From: an uncultured Clostridium sp.
Lineage (GTDB): Bacteria > Bacillota > Clostridia > Clostridiales > Clostridiaceae
NCBI GenBank assembly: GCA_934746785.1
Contig: CAKVFO010000185.1
Location: 1 to 5,770, forward strand
Direction: 5' to 3'
Length of the DNA: 5,770 nucleotides
Of the stretch, positions 1 to 5,770 are shown piece by piece (within the stretch, counting starts at the first letter, position 1; the number at the start of each line of letters is the position of its first letter). A program made the position numbers and the translations under genes. Under the pieces are notes generated by a model. That model was not told the DNA's origin. It saw only the letters and a program-made list of their open reading frames with translations, and made no database searches.

Positions 1-1
1 A

Positions 2-376
2 CCAAGAGTATTAATGATAACTCCATGGGAAAAAACAATATTACAAGATATTGAAAAAGCTATATTAAAATCAGATTTAGGTTTAAATCCTTCAAATGAC
101 GGTTCAGTTATCAGACTTATAATTCCTGAATTAACAGAAGAAACAAGAAAAAATCTTGTTAAGAACGTTAAGAAGACAGGTGAAGATGCTAAGGTTGCTA
201 TAAGATCAATTAGAAGAGATGCTAATGATAAGATAAAGAACTTAAAGAAGAGCGACGATATTTCAGAAGATGAAGTTAAAAGAGGAGAAGATCAAGTTCA
301 AAAGGTAACTGATTCTCATATTAAAGAAATAGACACTATTATTGCAGCAAAAGAAAAAGAAATAATGTCTATTTAA
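2..376 (+). CDS. frr: Ribosome recycling factor, C-terminal part (5' end outside window)
   Basis: Ribosome recycling factor works in the cytoplasm with EF-G to split post-termination ribosomes so that subunits can be reused. The frame is open from base 2 to a TAA, giving 124 residues of a family usually near 185, so the first third lies upstream of the window. The ATG at 14 is an internal Met; the reading PRVLMITPWEK continues from the edge. Family landmarks in order are ITPWEK, the SDLGLNPSNDG stretch, IRLIIPELTEETRK, the basic helix AKVAIRSIRRDAND, ISEDEVKR and the C-terminal KEKEIM. The charged, helix-rich second half fits the long three-helix bundle of the protein. In Firmicutes frr usually sits after tsf and pyrH and before uppS, as here. 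A terminator directly after the stop suggests that uppS is at least partly transcribed from its own promoter. Identification is secure. Confidence 0.96.
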   Translation, partial: PRVLMITPWEKTILQDIEKAILKSDLGLNPSNDGSVIRLIIPELTEETRKNLVKNVKKTGEDAKVAIRSIRRDANDKIKNLKKSDDISEDEVKRGEDQVQKVTDSHIKEIDTIIAAKEKEIMSI

Positions 377-386
377 GGTTATAAAG

Positions 387-409
387 ACCTGCTTTAAGCA
401 GGTTTTTTT
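387..409 (+). terminator. Rho-independent terminator after frr
   Basis: A six-base perfect stem (ACCTGC 387-392, GCAGGT 398-403) with a five-base TTTAA loop leads straight into a run of seven T (403-409). It begins ten bases after the frr stop codon. A few flanking A/T pairs could lengthen the stem. It should end the frr transcript, possibly with read-through into uppS. Confidence 0.9.
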
Positions 410-429
410 AACATTCTTAAGAAAGTATA

Positions 430-480
430 TTCAAATTTATATGTAAATAAGCTGTATATTTATATATAAGTATATTTGAA
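430..480. repeat. Long AT-rich inverted repeat in the frr-uppS spacer
   Basis: The left arm 430-449 (TTCAAATTTATATGTAAATA) pairs with 457-480. Seven outer pairs (TTCAAAT/ATTTGAA) match, then the right arm carries about four extra bases. The remaining 13 positions match with one mismatch. The loop is 450-456. It has no T tract of the usual terminator kind and lies 20 bases upstream of the uppS Shine-Dalgarno, so it could fold in the uppS 5' leader or serve as a DNA operator. Because the arms are almost pure A+T, part of the symmetry could be chance. A role is not established. Confidence 0.45.
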
Positions 481-500
481 GCAACGCATAAAAAATATAT

Positions 501-507
501 AAGGAGG
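501..507 (+). promoter_or_regulatory. Shine-Dalgarno that fixes the uppS TTG start
   Basis: AAGGAGG is an almost complete anti-SD match, with an eight-base gap to the TTG at 516. It is the only strong site near the 5' end of the uppS frame and so decides a non-ATG start. Confidence 0.88.
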
Positions 508-515
508 TACTCTCT

Positions 516-1280
516 TTGATTAACTTTTTTAAAGGAAGTAATAAAGCTATTGAAGAAGATGACTTTACTTTAGACATGGATAGAATACCTAAACATATTG
601 CTATTATTATGGATGGTAATGGAAGATGGGCTAAATCAAGAAATCTTCCTAGACAAATGGGACATAAAGCTGGAGTTGAAACTATCAGAAGAATTATAAA
701 AGAAGGTGATAGATTAGGGGTTAAGTATATGACATTTTATGCCTTCTCCACAGAAAATTGGAAAAGGCCTATAGAGGAAGTAAGTGCCTTAATGAAGCTT
801 TTAGTTCAGTATTTGAGACAAGAGATTGATGAGTTAGATAGAAATAATGTAAAGATAAATGTATTAGGTGATATAACTAGATTACCTGAAGAGTGTATTA
901 TTGAAATCAATAAAGCCTCAGAAAGAACTAATAATAATACTGGAATTGTAATGAATTTTGCTTTAAATTATGGAGGACGCGATGAAATAGTTAGAGCAAT
1001 GAAAAGAATAGCAGAAGAAGTTAAGGAAAATACTATAAGAATAGAAGATATAACAAATGAAATGATAGAAAAATATTTATATACTGCAGGGATGCCTGAT
1101 CCAGATTTAATTATCAGACCTTCTGGTGAGCAGAGATTGAGTAATTTTCTATTATGGCAGTGTGCTTATTCTGAATTTTGGTATTCTCATATAAATTGGC
1201 CTGATTTCTCAGAAGAAGATTTACAAAGAGCAATTTTTGATTATCAAAATAGAGATAGAAGATTTGGCGGGATTAAGTAA
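516..1280 (+). CDS. uppS: Undecaprenyl diphosphate synthase (cis-prenyltransferase)
   Basis: This enzyme condenses eight isopentenyl diphosphates onto farnesyl diphosphate with cis geometry to make undecaprenyl diphosphate, the lipid carrier for peptidoglycan and other wall polymers. It acts at the inner face of the membrane. The 254-residue product is normal length for the family. Visible motifs are IAIIMDGNGRWA with the catalytic/Mg-binding Asp33, RxxGHKAG (46-53), FYAFSTENWKRP (74-85), and DPDLIIRPSGEQRLSNF (195-211), where the Arg and Ser residues bind diphosphate, followed by LLWQCAYSEFW. The start is TTG at 516. It is preferred because AAGGAGG at 501-507 lies eight bases upstream, and later ATG codons (residues 21, 32) have no such site and the second would cut the active site. 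cdsA follows after 17 bases, so the two genes are very likely cotranscribed. Confidence 0.96.
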   Translation: MINFFKGSNKAIEEDDFTLDMDRIPKHIAIIMDGNGRWAKSRNLPRQMGHKAGVETIRRIIKEGDRLGVKYMTFYAFSTENWKRPIEEVSALMKLLVQYLRQEIDELDRNNVKINVLGDITRLPEECIIEINKASERTNNNTGIVMNFALNYGGRDEIVRAMKRIAEEVKENTIRIEDITNEMIEKYLYTAGMPDPDLIIRPSGEQRLSNFLLWQCAYSEFWYSHINWPDFSEEDLQRAIFDYQNRDRRFGGIK

Positions 1281-1297
1281 ATAGAGGTGAAAGTTTA

Positions 1298-2092
1298 ATG
1301 AAATCTGATAATAGATATTTAGGTGCGTTAATGATTGCTCCTTTTATATTATTTATATTTTTAGGAGGAATCTCTTTAGAGATTTTTACTTTCATATTAT
1401 CAGCTTTAGGATTATATGAATTTTATAAAGCTTTAAAAGAAAAAGAATTTAAGCCTATAAATGTAGTTGGATACATTTTGTTGCTTTTATATTATTTAAT
1501 GGGACATAACTTTGAAACATTGATGTATATATTAATTTTAGCGACTTTTGTATTATTAATTATTCCTGTAGTTAATTTAAAATATACATTTATTGATGTT
1601 GCATTAACATTATTTGGATTTATATATGTAGGTATATTTTTTAGTTTTATATATTTAGTTAATGTAAAGTATGGTGGTGCTTTTTATGTATGGCTTATTT
1701 TTATAGGCTCATGGATGACAGATACTACTGCATACTATGCAGGAAGACTTTTTGGAAGAACAAAATTATGTCCTAAAGTAAGCCCTAAAAAAACCATTGA
1801 AGGTTCTTTAGGAGGGTTGCTTGGCGCAACGCTGTTCTGTGGCCTTTATGGCGTTTTTGTAAGAAGTTATATTCCAGATGTTGCATTATATCATTTCTTT
1901 ATTATAGGTGCAATTTGTGGAGTGTTTAGCCAATTTGGAGATTTAGTAGCTTCATCAGTAAAAAGATATGTTGGTATAAAAGATTATAGTAAACTTATAC
2001 CTGGACATGGTGGCATACTTGATAGATTTGATTCTATTTTGTTTAGTGGTGTAGTTGTATTTTATTATTTAACTTTCATATTAAGTATTTAA
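1298..2092 (+). CDS. cdsA: Phosphatidate cytidylyltransferase (CDP-diacylglycerol synthase)
   Basis: CdsA makes CDP-diacylglycerol and diphosphate from CTP and phosphatidic acid, the branch point to phosphatidylglycerol, cardiolipin and, where present, phosphatidylserine/ethanolamine. The 264-residue product is almost entirely hydrophobic, with about eight likely membrane segments (roughly residues 8-40, 54-70, 75-93, 99-121, 128-148, 169-188, 199-217, 246-263). Conserved polar sites are clear: Asp142 in SWMTDTTAYYAGRLFGR, the SPKKTIEGSLGG loop (162-173), Asp215 in QFGDLVAS, and the C-terminal family signature with SxxKR (220-223), KD (228-229), PGHGG (235-239) and DRFD (242-245). The start ATG is preceded by AGAGGTG at 1283-1289, eight bases away. 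The gene follows uppS after 17 bases and ends shortly before a terminator, so uppS-cdsA appears to be the end of the transcription unit. In many Firmicutes dxr and rseP follow; they are absent here. Confidence 0.96.
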   Translation: MKSDNRYLGALMIAPFILFIFLGGISLEIFTFILSALGLYEFYKALKEKEFKPINVVGYILLLLYYLMGHNFETLMYILILATFVLLIIPVVNLKYTFIDVALTLFGFIYVGIFFSFIYLVNVKYGGAFYVWLIFIGSWMTDTTAYYAGRLFGRTKLCPKVSPKKTIEGSLGGLLGATLFCGLYGVFVRSYIPDVALYHFFIIGAICGVFSQFGDLVASSVKRYVGIKDYSKLIPGHGGILDRFDSILFSGVVVFYYLTFILSI

Positions 2093-2095
2093 AAG

Positions 2096-2142
2096 AAGTT
2101 GTTGTTTAGTGATTTTTATTGCTAAATCAACAGCTTTTTTTT
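2096..2142 (+). terminator. Rho-independent terminator after cdsA
   Basis: The left arm 2096-2109 (AAGTTGTTGTTTAG) pairs with 2122-2136 (CTAAATCAACAGCTT), allowing one G-U pair and one bulged base. The loop is about 12 bases and the T run covers 2135-2142. It begins four bases after the cdsA stop and marks the end of the uppS-cdsA unit. The remaining spacer to about 2340 holds a lone TATAAT (2321-2326) without a good -35 box and nothing else that I can identify. Confidence 0.88.
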
Positions 2143-2346
2143 GAGTATATGAAATAAAAAACTTTTCTTGAGAGCGAATGCTGATTATTACAGGCTTTCA
2201 GATATATGAGTCGGTAAACGTGTTAAAATAATTGTAGATCCTAAAAGAATGTAAATGCAATTATAAAGTAAAAGGTGAAGTTAAATAAGATATAAAAACT
2301 GTGCTTTACTATGTGTATATTATAATTAAAAAGAGATTAATTTAAC

Positions 2347-3176
2347 TTGGCGAGAAATTTTAAGAAAGTTGGAAATGCAAATCCGTGTATAACACAAAAG
2401 TTTAATGAAGATTCATGTGTGATGGTATACAACGGAAGAATATATGTATGCTCAACCAATGATGGTACAGCTACACCAAGTGTAGGGGCAAGTAATGACT
2501 ATGGTAAGATTAATCAAATTAATGTTATATCATCAAGTGATATGGTTAACTGGACTGATCCTATGGGTAACCCTTTAATAAATAATTGTCCTGGTGTAGT
2601 TTGGTTATTTGATCCGGCTGTATTAGTTGATAGTGATGGAAGTGGATATCTTTATTATTCCTATTGTACAAACTGGACATCTGGTTATAGAGGTGCAGCA
2701 AAAATTGGTTATATGACAAGTAAGAGTACAATTGGGCCTTTTACTTATAGAGGAACATGCTTAGATAATCCAGGTGCCTTTTTTGGACTACTGGTAATAA
2801 CTGGACTTTTAAAGATGTCACTATTAATATTTCAGGGTTAAATGGAAATAAATCTGAAGGTCAAAAGTGGTATCTAAAGAATCTATCTAATGGATATGTA
2901 ACTTTAACAAGTGCTTTGGGTGAGTACATGTTAGATATAAATGGTGCTGAAGATAAAGATGGAACTAATGTAGAACTTTATAGTTCACATTCAGGAGAGG
3001 CACAGTAGTTTATGCTTAAGAAGTCTTCTGAGGGGTCTTGTGTAATTACTGCTAAGTGCAGTAATTTAACTAAGGTTTTAGATGATTCTAATAATAGAAA
3101 TGATGGGGCAAATGTATGTCAATGGACTTACGGAGGAAATGAAAATCAGAGGTGGATATTTGAAGCTATAAAGTAA
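2347..3176 (+). pseudogene. Decayed GH43 glycosidase with CBM6 and ricin-domain remnants
   Basis: This is a degraded paralogue of the gene at 3557, alignable from its residue 42 (NLAR) to 662. The 5' end is broken: no signal peptide, no ATG, no Shine-Dalgarno, and an in-frame TAA at 2338-2340. The first frame (2347-2841) reads GH43 sequence such as NPCITQKFN, YNGRIYV, SSSDMVNWTD and FDPAVLVDSDG. Relative to the paralogue it lacks about 60 codons after D112, four near residue 180, about 54 between residues 208 and 261 including the presumed acid Glu250, about 149 from GH43 into CBM6, and about 76 from CBM6 into the ricin domain. One base is missing near 2787 (expected GGAACTACT, found GGACTACT). 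Beyond it the frame continues through NNWTFKDV, GQKWYLKNL and CQWTYGG to a TAA at 3174-3176, with a TAG at 3006-3008 replacing a Gln codon. The linker and CBM2 are absent. No active enzyme is expected. Confidence 0.9.
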
Positions 3177-3251
3177 GAGAACTAATAGTTAGAAACTTGT
3201 TTATCTTTATGTGAGATTTAGAGTGTTATCATATTTAAATATTGTTTTCTT

Positions 3252-3288
3252 AAAAAAGATGTTTGGCTTATTGTTGAACATCTTTTTT
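3252..3288 (+). terminator. Strong, possibly bidirectional terminator after the GH43 relic
   Basis: A perfect 12-base stem, AAAAAAGATGTT (3252-3263) with AACATCTTTTTT (3277-3288), encloses a 13-base loop. The T tract on one arm and A tract on the other allow termination on either strand. It lies about 75 bases after the relic's last stop codon and isolates the downstream gene from upstream transcription. Confidence 0.85.
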
Positions 3289-3294
3289 GTTTTG

Positions 3295-3323
3295 TTGATA
3301 AGCGATATTTTTGAATATATAAC
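3295..3323 (+). promoter_or_regulatory. Candidate sigma-A promoter for the intact GH43 gene
   Basis: TTGATA (3295-3300) and TATAAC (3318-3323) are separated by exactly 17 bases, with one or two mismatches to the vegetative consensus. It starts seven bases after the terminator. A second, weaker pair overlaps it: TTGAAT (3311-3316) and a perfect TATAAT (3336-3341), but with a 19-base spacer. Either would give a leader of about 200 bases before the gene. In such AT-rich DNA chance matches are common. Confidence 0.5.
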
Positions 3324-3356
3324 TGCAAATAATAATATAATATAACAAAAGTCAAA

Positions 3357-3367
3357 TGTAATTTACA
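3357..3367. promoter_or_regulatory. Small palindrome, possible operator downstream of the promoter
   Basis: TGTAATTTACA is a perfect odd palindrome (TGTAA, T, TTACA). It falls 30-40 bases downstream of the candidate -10 box, a position where a bound repressor could block transcription. It resembles half-sites of some clostridial catabolite-control operators, but the central CG typical of cre sites is missing. No regulator can be named from sequence alone. Confidence 0.25.
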
Positions 3368-3387
3368 AAAACATTGAGAGGATTTTT

Positions 3388-3486
3388 TTGTATATTATGA
3401 AGAAAAAATATATATTTAAAAATATAAGAGATAATAAAGCCATTTCACGATATACATATTATTATTTGAAGATGTTTAATTTATAA
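3388..3486 (+). CDS. Possible 32-codon leader ORF upstream of the GH43 gene
   Basis: A short open frame begins at TTG 3388, or at the in-frame ATG 3397 (29 codons), and ends at TAA 3484-3486. GAGAGG at 3376-3381 lies six bases before the TTG. The peptide would be basic and rich in Lys, Tyr and Asn (MKKKYIFKNIRDNK, then a TYYY run). It resembles no family I recognise. Its placement between the candidate promoter and a hairpin before the GH43 start would suit a leader peptide, but a short AT-rich frame of this length can arise by chance. Confidence 0.25.
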   Translation: MYIMKKKYIFKNIRDNKAISRYTYYYLKMFNL

Positions 3487-3493
3487 TTTACCC

Positions 3494-3529
3494 AATGATT
3501 CTTATTGTGCACAAGTTATAAAAATCATT
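3494..3529 (+). promoter_or_regulatory. Hairpin with central TTGTGCACAA palindrome ahead of the GH43 start
   Basis: The arms AATGATTCTTAT (3494-3505) and ATAAAAATCATT (3518-3529) pair at 11 of 12 positions. The loop region contains most of a perfect ten-base palindrome, TTGTGCACAA (3505-3514). The structure ends 12 bases before the Shine-Dalgarno (3542-3548) and has no T tract, so it is not a terminator. It may be an operator, an mRNA-stabilising stem or a translational control element; which of these cannot be decided here. Confidence 0.4.
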
Positions 3530-3556
3530 ATCTATAATATTGGGGAGGAAAATTTT

Positions 3557-5770
3557 ATGATGAGAAAGAGATTACTTTCAATGTTAATGGTTGCAACTGT
3601 TGTTGTAAGTGCTTCACCATTTGTAGGAAGTATAACTGCTAATGCAGCAAATGAAGCATCTCAATTTAGCAATATTAATTTGGCAAGAACTTATAAAAAA
3701 GTTGGAGATGCAAATCCATGTATAACACAAAAGTTTAATGCAGATCCATGTGCAATGGAATACAACGGAAGAGTATATGTTTATGCCACTAATGATACTA
3801 ATGCAGCTGTTAATGGTGGAGCTAAAAATGATTATGGAAGGATAAAACAAATAAATGTTATGTCTTCAAGTGATATGGTAAACTGGACAGATCATGGCTC
3901 TATTAATGTAGCAGGTTCAGGAGGAGCTGCTAGATGGGCAAGTAATTCATGGGCTCCAACAGCATGCCATAAGAAAATAAATGGGAAAGAAAAATTCTTT
4001 TTATACTTTGCCAATAATGCATCTGGAATTGGGGTTCTAACAAGTGATTCGCCAACAGGTCCATGGGTAGATCCAATAGGTAAACCTTTAGTTACTAAAC
4101 AAACTCCAAATTGTTGGGGTGTAGAATGGATGTTTGACCCAGCGGTTTTAGTTGATAGTGATGGAACTGGATATCTATATTTTGGTGGAGGAGTTCCAAA
4201 TGGTAAAGAGTCACATCCTCAAACAGCTAGAGTTATAAAACTTGGAGCAGATATGATCAGCACAGTTGGTGAGGCTAAAATGATTGATGCACCATATATG
4301 TTCGAAGATTCAGGAATAAATAAAGTAGGAGATACTTATTATTATTCTTATTGTACAAACTGGACACCTGGTTATAGAGATGCGGCAAAGATTGGTTATA
4401 TGACAAGTAAGAGCCCAATGGGTCCATTTACTTATAAGGGAATATGTTTAGATAACCCTGGAGTTTTCTTTGGAACAACAGGAAATAACCATCACTCTAT
4501 GGTTACATTAAACAATAAATCATATATTCTTTACCATACTGAATGGTTAAATAAGCAAATGTATGGAGAAATGAAGGGATATAGAACTACACATGTTAAT
4601 GAAATTAATATTGGTAATGGTTATATATCAAATGCAAAGGGAGATCTTAAAGGTGTAAACCAGATTAAGAATTTAAATCCTTATGTATCTAATGAAGCTG
4701 AAACAATAGCATGGCAAGGTGGAATAGATGTAACAAACCAGGGTAATAGTGGTAATACAAAGGTTGAAATGAATAGAGGCGATTGGATAGGAGTTTCTAA
4801 TGTTGATTTTGGTAATGGAGCTAAGTCTCTTTCTATGAAAGTAGCATCTAGAAGTGGAGCAATAATTAAGGTATGTACAGGAAGCCAAAATGGACCTGCA
4901 GTAGGTTATATAACAGTACCAGCAACAGGAAACAACTGGACATTTAAGGATGTTACAACTAGTATTTCAGGTTTAACTGGAACTAAAAATTTATTCTTTG
5001 TTGCATCTGGTGATTGTGCAATTGATAATTGGCAGTTCTCAAGTAATGGGACAGTACCAACTCAGCCAACTCAACCATCAACAACTCCAGGTGAAACAGT
5101 TAAGTTAGCTGATGGATGGTATTATATTAAAAATATCAATGCTGGCAAATATCTTAGCGTTACAGGTAATACAGGACAAGCTGGACAAAATGTTGAACTT
5201 AGAACTGGTTCAGGTGTAGACGGTCAGAAATGGTATCTAAAGAATTTAAATGACGGATATGTTACTTTAAAGAGTGCTCTAGGTGATTTCATGATTGATA
5301 TTGCTTATGGTAAAGATGAAGATGGAGCAAATGCTGGAATTTATAATGGATATTCAGGAGATGCACAACAATTTATGTTGAAAACATCATCTACAAGAAA
5401 TGCTTATGTTATTGCAACTAAATGCAGTAATTTAACTAAAGTTTTAGATGATTATGAATTCAGAAAAGAAGATGGAACTAATGTATGTCAATGGACTTAT
5501 GGTGGAAAGGCAAATCAACAATGGAAATTTGAACCTGTACAATCAGGAACTACAAATCCAAGTAATCCAACTACTCCAAGTAATCCAACTACTCCAAGTA
5601 ATCCTTCAAATGGTAAGTTAAAACTTGATTACACTATAAATAATTGGGGATCAGGATATCAAGTAAACTTTAAAATCTCTAATAATACATCTGCAAATGT
5701 TAATGGATGGACTTTAAAGATTAAGAAGAGTGATATTAATATAAGTTCAAGCTGGAATGTTACAGTTAAT
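3557..5770 (+). CDS. Secreted GH43 arabinoxylan-type glycosidase with CBM6, ricin-like and CBM2 modules (3' end outside window)
   Basis: This is a modular extracellular hemicellulase, probably releasing arabinose or xylose from arabinoxylan. The fold family is clear but the exact substrate is inferred. The ATG at 3557 (or the adjacent one at 3560) follows GGGGAGG at 3542-3548. Residues 1-31 are a Sec signal peptide: MRKR, a hydrophobic core, and ITANAA as the cleavage region. GH43 spans about 45-370. Likely catalytic residues are base Asp63 (NADPC), pKa modulator Asp194 (FDPAVLVDSDG) and acid Glu250 (MFEDSGINK). CBM6 covers about 378-496 (NEAETIAWQGGID to DNWQF). After a PT-rich linker (499-515), a ricin-type beta-trefoil covers about 519-660, with three QxW-like repeats (QKW, QQF, QQW). 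A PSNPTT linker precedes a CBM2 beginning near 687, with Trp697, Trp718 and Trp733 visible. The frame is open for all 738 codons to the window edge. The closest relatives by architecture are XynD-like arabinofuranohydrolases. Confidence 0.92.
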   Translation, partial: MMRKRLLSMLMVATVVVSASPFVGSITANAANEASQFSNINLARTYKKVGDANPCITQKFNADPCAMEYNGRVYVYATNDTNAAVNGGAKNDYGRIKQINVMSSSDMVNWTDHGSINVAGSGGAARWASNSWAPTACHKKINGKEKFFLYFANNASGIGVLTSDSPTGPWVDPIGKPLVTKQTPNCWGVEWMFDPAVLVDSDGTGYLYFGGGVPNGKESHPQTARVIKLGADMISTVGEAKMIDAPYMFEDSGINKVGDTYYYSYCTNWTPGYRDAAKIGYMTSKSPMGPFTYKGICLDNPGVFFGTTGNNHHSMVTLNNKSYILYHTEWLNKQMYGEMKGYRTTHVNEINIGNGYISNAKGDLKGVNQIKNLNPYVSNEAETIAWQGGIDVTNQGNSGNTKVEMNRGDWIGVSNVDFGNGAKSLSMKVASRSGAIIKVCTGSQNGPAVGYITVPATGNNWTFKDVTTSISGLTGTKNLFFVASGDCAIDNWQFSSNGTVPTQPTQPSTTPGETVKLADGWYYIKNINAGKYLSVTGNTGQAGQNVELRTGSGVDGQKWYLKNLNDGYVTLKSALGDFMIDIAYGKDEDGANAGIYNGYSGDAQQFMLKTSSTRNAYVIATKCSNLTKVLDDYEFRKEDGTNVCQWTYGGKANQQWKFEPVQSGTTNPSNPTTPSNPTTPSNPSNGKLKLDYTINNWGSGYQVNFKISNNTSANVNGWTLKIKKSDINISSSWNVTVN
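5558..5604 (+). repeat. 18-base tandem repeat coding the PSNPTT linker
   Basis: The unit CCAAGTAATCCAACTACT occurs perfectly at 5558-5575 and 5576-5593, followed by 11 matching bases at 5594-5604. It encodes PSNPTT units that join the ricin-like domain to CBM2. Such Pro/Thr linkers are flexible and common in secreted glycosidases. Identical DNA copies suggest recent slippage or duplication, so the copy number may differ between strains. Confidence 0.9.

Noticed and set aside
414..423. TTCTTAAGAA palindrome after the frr terminator
   Set aside because: It is a short, AT-rich, isolated palindrome; there is not enough to call an operator.
2178..2231. 17-codon ATG frame in the spacer after cdsA
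   Set aside because: It has no Shine-Dalgarno and no recognisable product, and its length is expected by chance.
2321..2326. Perfect TATAAT just upstream of the GH43 relic as a promoter
   Set aside because: No acceptable -35 box lies 16-18 bases upstream and there is no TG extension. In this AT-rich spacer the hexamer is expected by chance.
2347..2841. Independent 164-codon gene starting at TTG
   Set aside because: Its sequence is the GH43 paralogue without signal peptide, its last residues are frame-shifted nonsense, and no ribosome binding site precedes the TTG. It is part of the pseudogene.
3533..3538. TATAAT next to the Shine-Dalgarno of the intact GH43 gene as a -10 box
   Set aside because: Transcription would begin inside the ribosome binding site and there is no -35 box at proper spacing.
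3614..3850. 78-codon open frame on the minus strand
   Set aside because: It lies fully antisense to the GH43 catalytic domain, its product is Cys/Ile/Ser-rich without a recognisable family, and it has no good ribosome binding site. It is a shadow of the real gene.
4673..4888. 71-codon open frame on the minus strand
   Set aside because: It is antisense to the CBM6-coding region, with a low-complexity product of Cys, Tyr and Ser. It is a shadow frame.

Overview
The window looks like chromosomal DNA of a low-GC Firmicute, most likely Clostridium sensu stricto. The evidence is the strong A+T bias in coding and spacer DNA, AGGAGG-type ribosome binding sites, a TTG start, rho-independent terminators, clostridial-type housekeeping proteins, and a secreted modular plant cell-wall glycosidase. 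The genus is an inference from style and not from a database match.

Layout. (1) Bases 2-376 are the 3' part of frr (ribosome recycling factor), closed by a terminator. (2) After a spacer with a long AT-rich inverted repeat come uppS (undecaprenyl diphosphate synthase, TTG start) and cdsA (phosphatidate cytidylyltransferase). They lie 17 bases apart and end in a hairpin terminator. Together they supply the lipid carrier for wall polymers and CDP-diacylglycerol for phospholipids. (3) From about 2340 to 3176 lies a decayed relic of a secreted glycoside hydrolase family 43 (GH43) gene. It lacks a start and signal peptide, carries several internal deletions, one frameshift and one nonsense codon, and ends at another strong terminator. 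(4) After a 380-base spacer holding a likely promoter, small palindromes, a possible leader ORF and a hairpin, an intact paralogue starts at 3557 and runs off the right edge. It encodes a signal peptide, a GH43 catalytic domain, CBM6, a ricin-type beta-trefoil (CBM13-like), a PSNPTT linker and the beginning of a CBM2.

The left part is core cell-envelope metabolism and the right part is secreted hemicellulose (probably arabinoxylan) degradation. They meet where dxr and rseP follow cdsA in many Firmicutes, so the locus is either a site of gene insertion or a rearrangement point. The most informative feature is the comparison of the two tandem GH43 copies. Every length difference inside the aligned region is a multiple of three except a single 1-base frameshift, which suggests the relic was shrinking while still translated and lost its frame late. 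I see no CRISPR array, tRNA, rRNA, transposase or clearly novel system.
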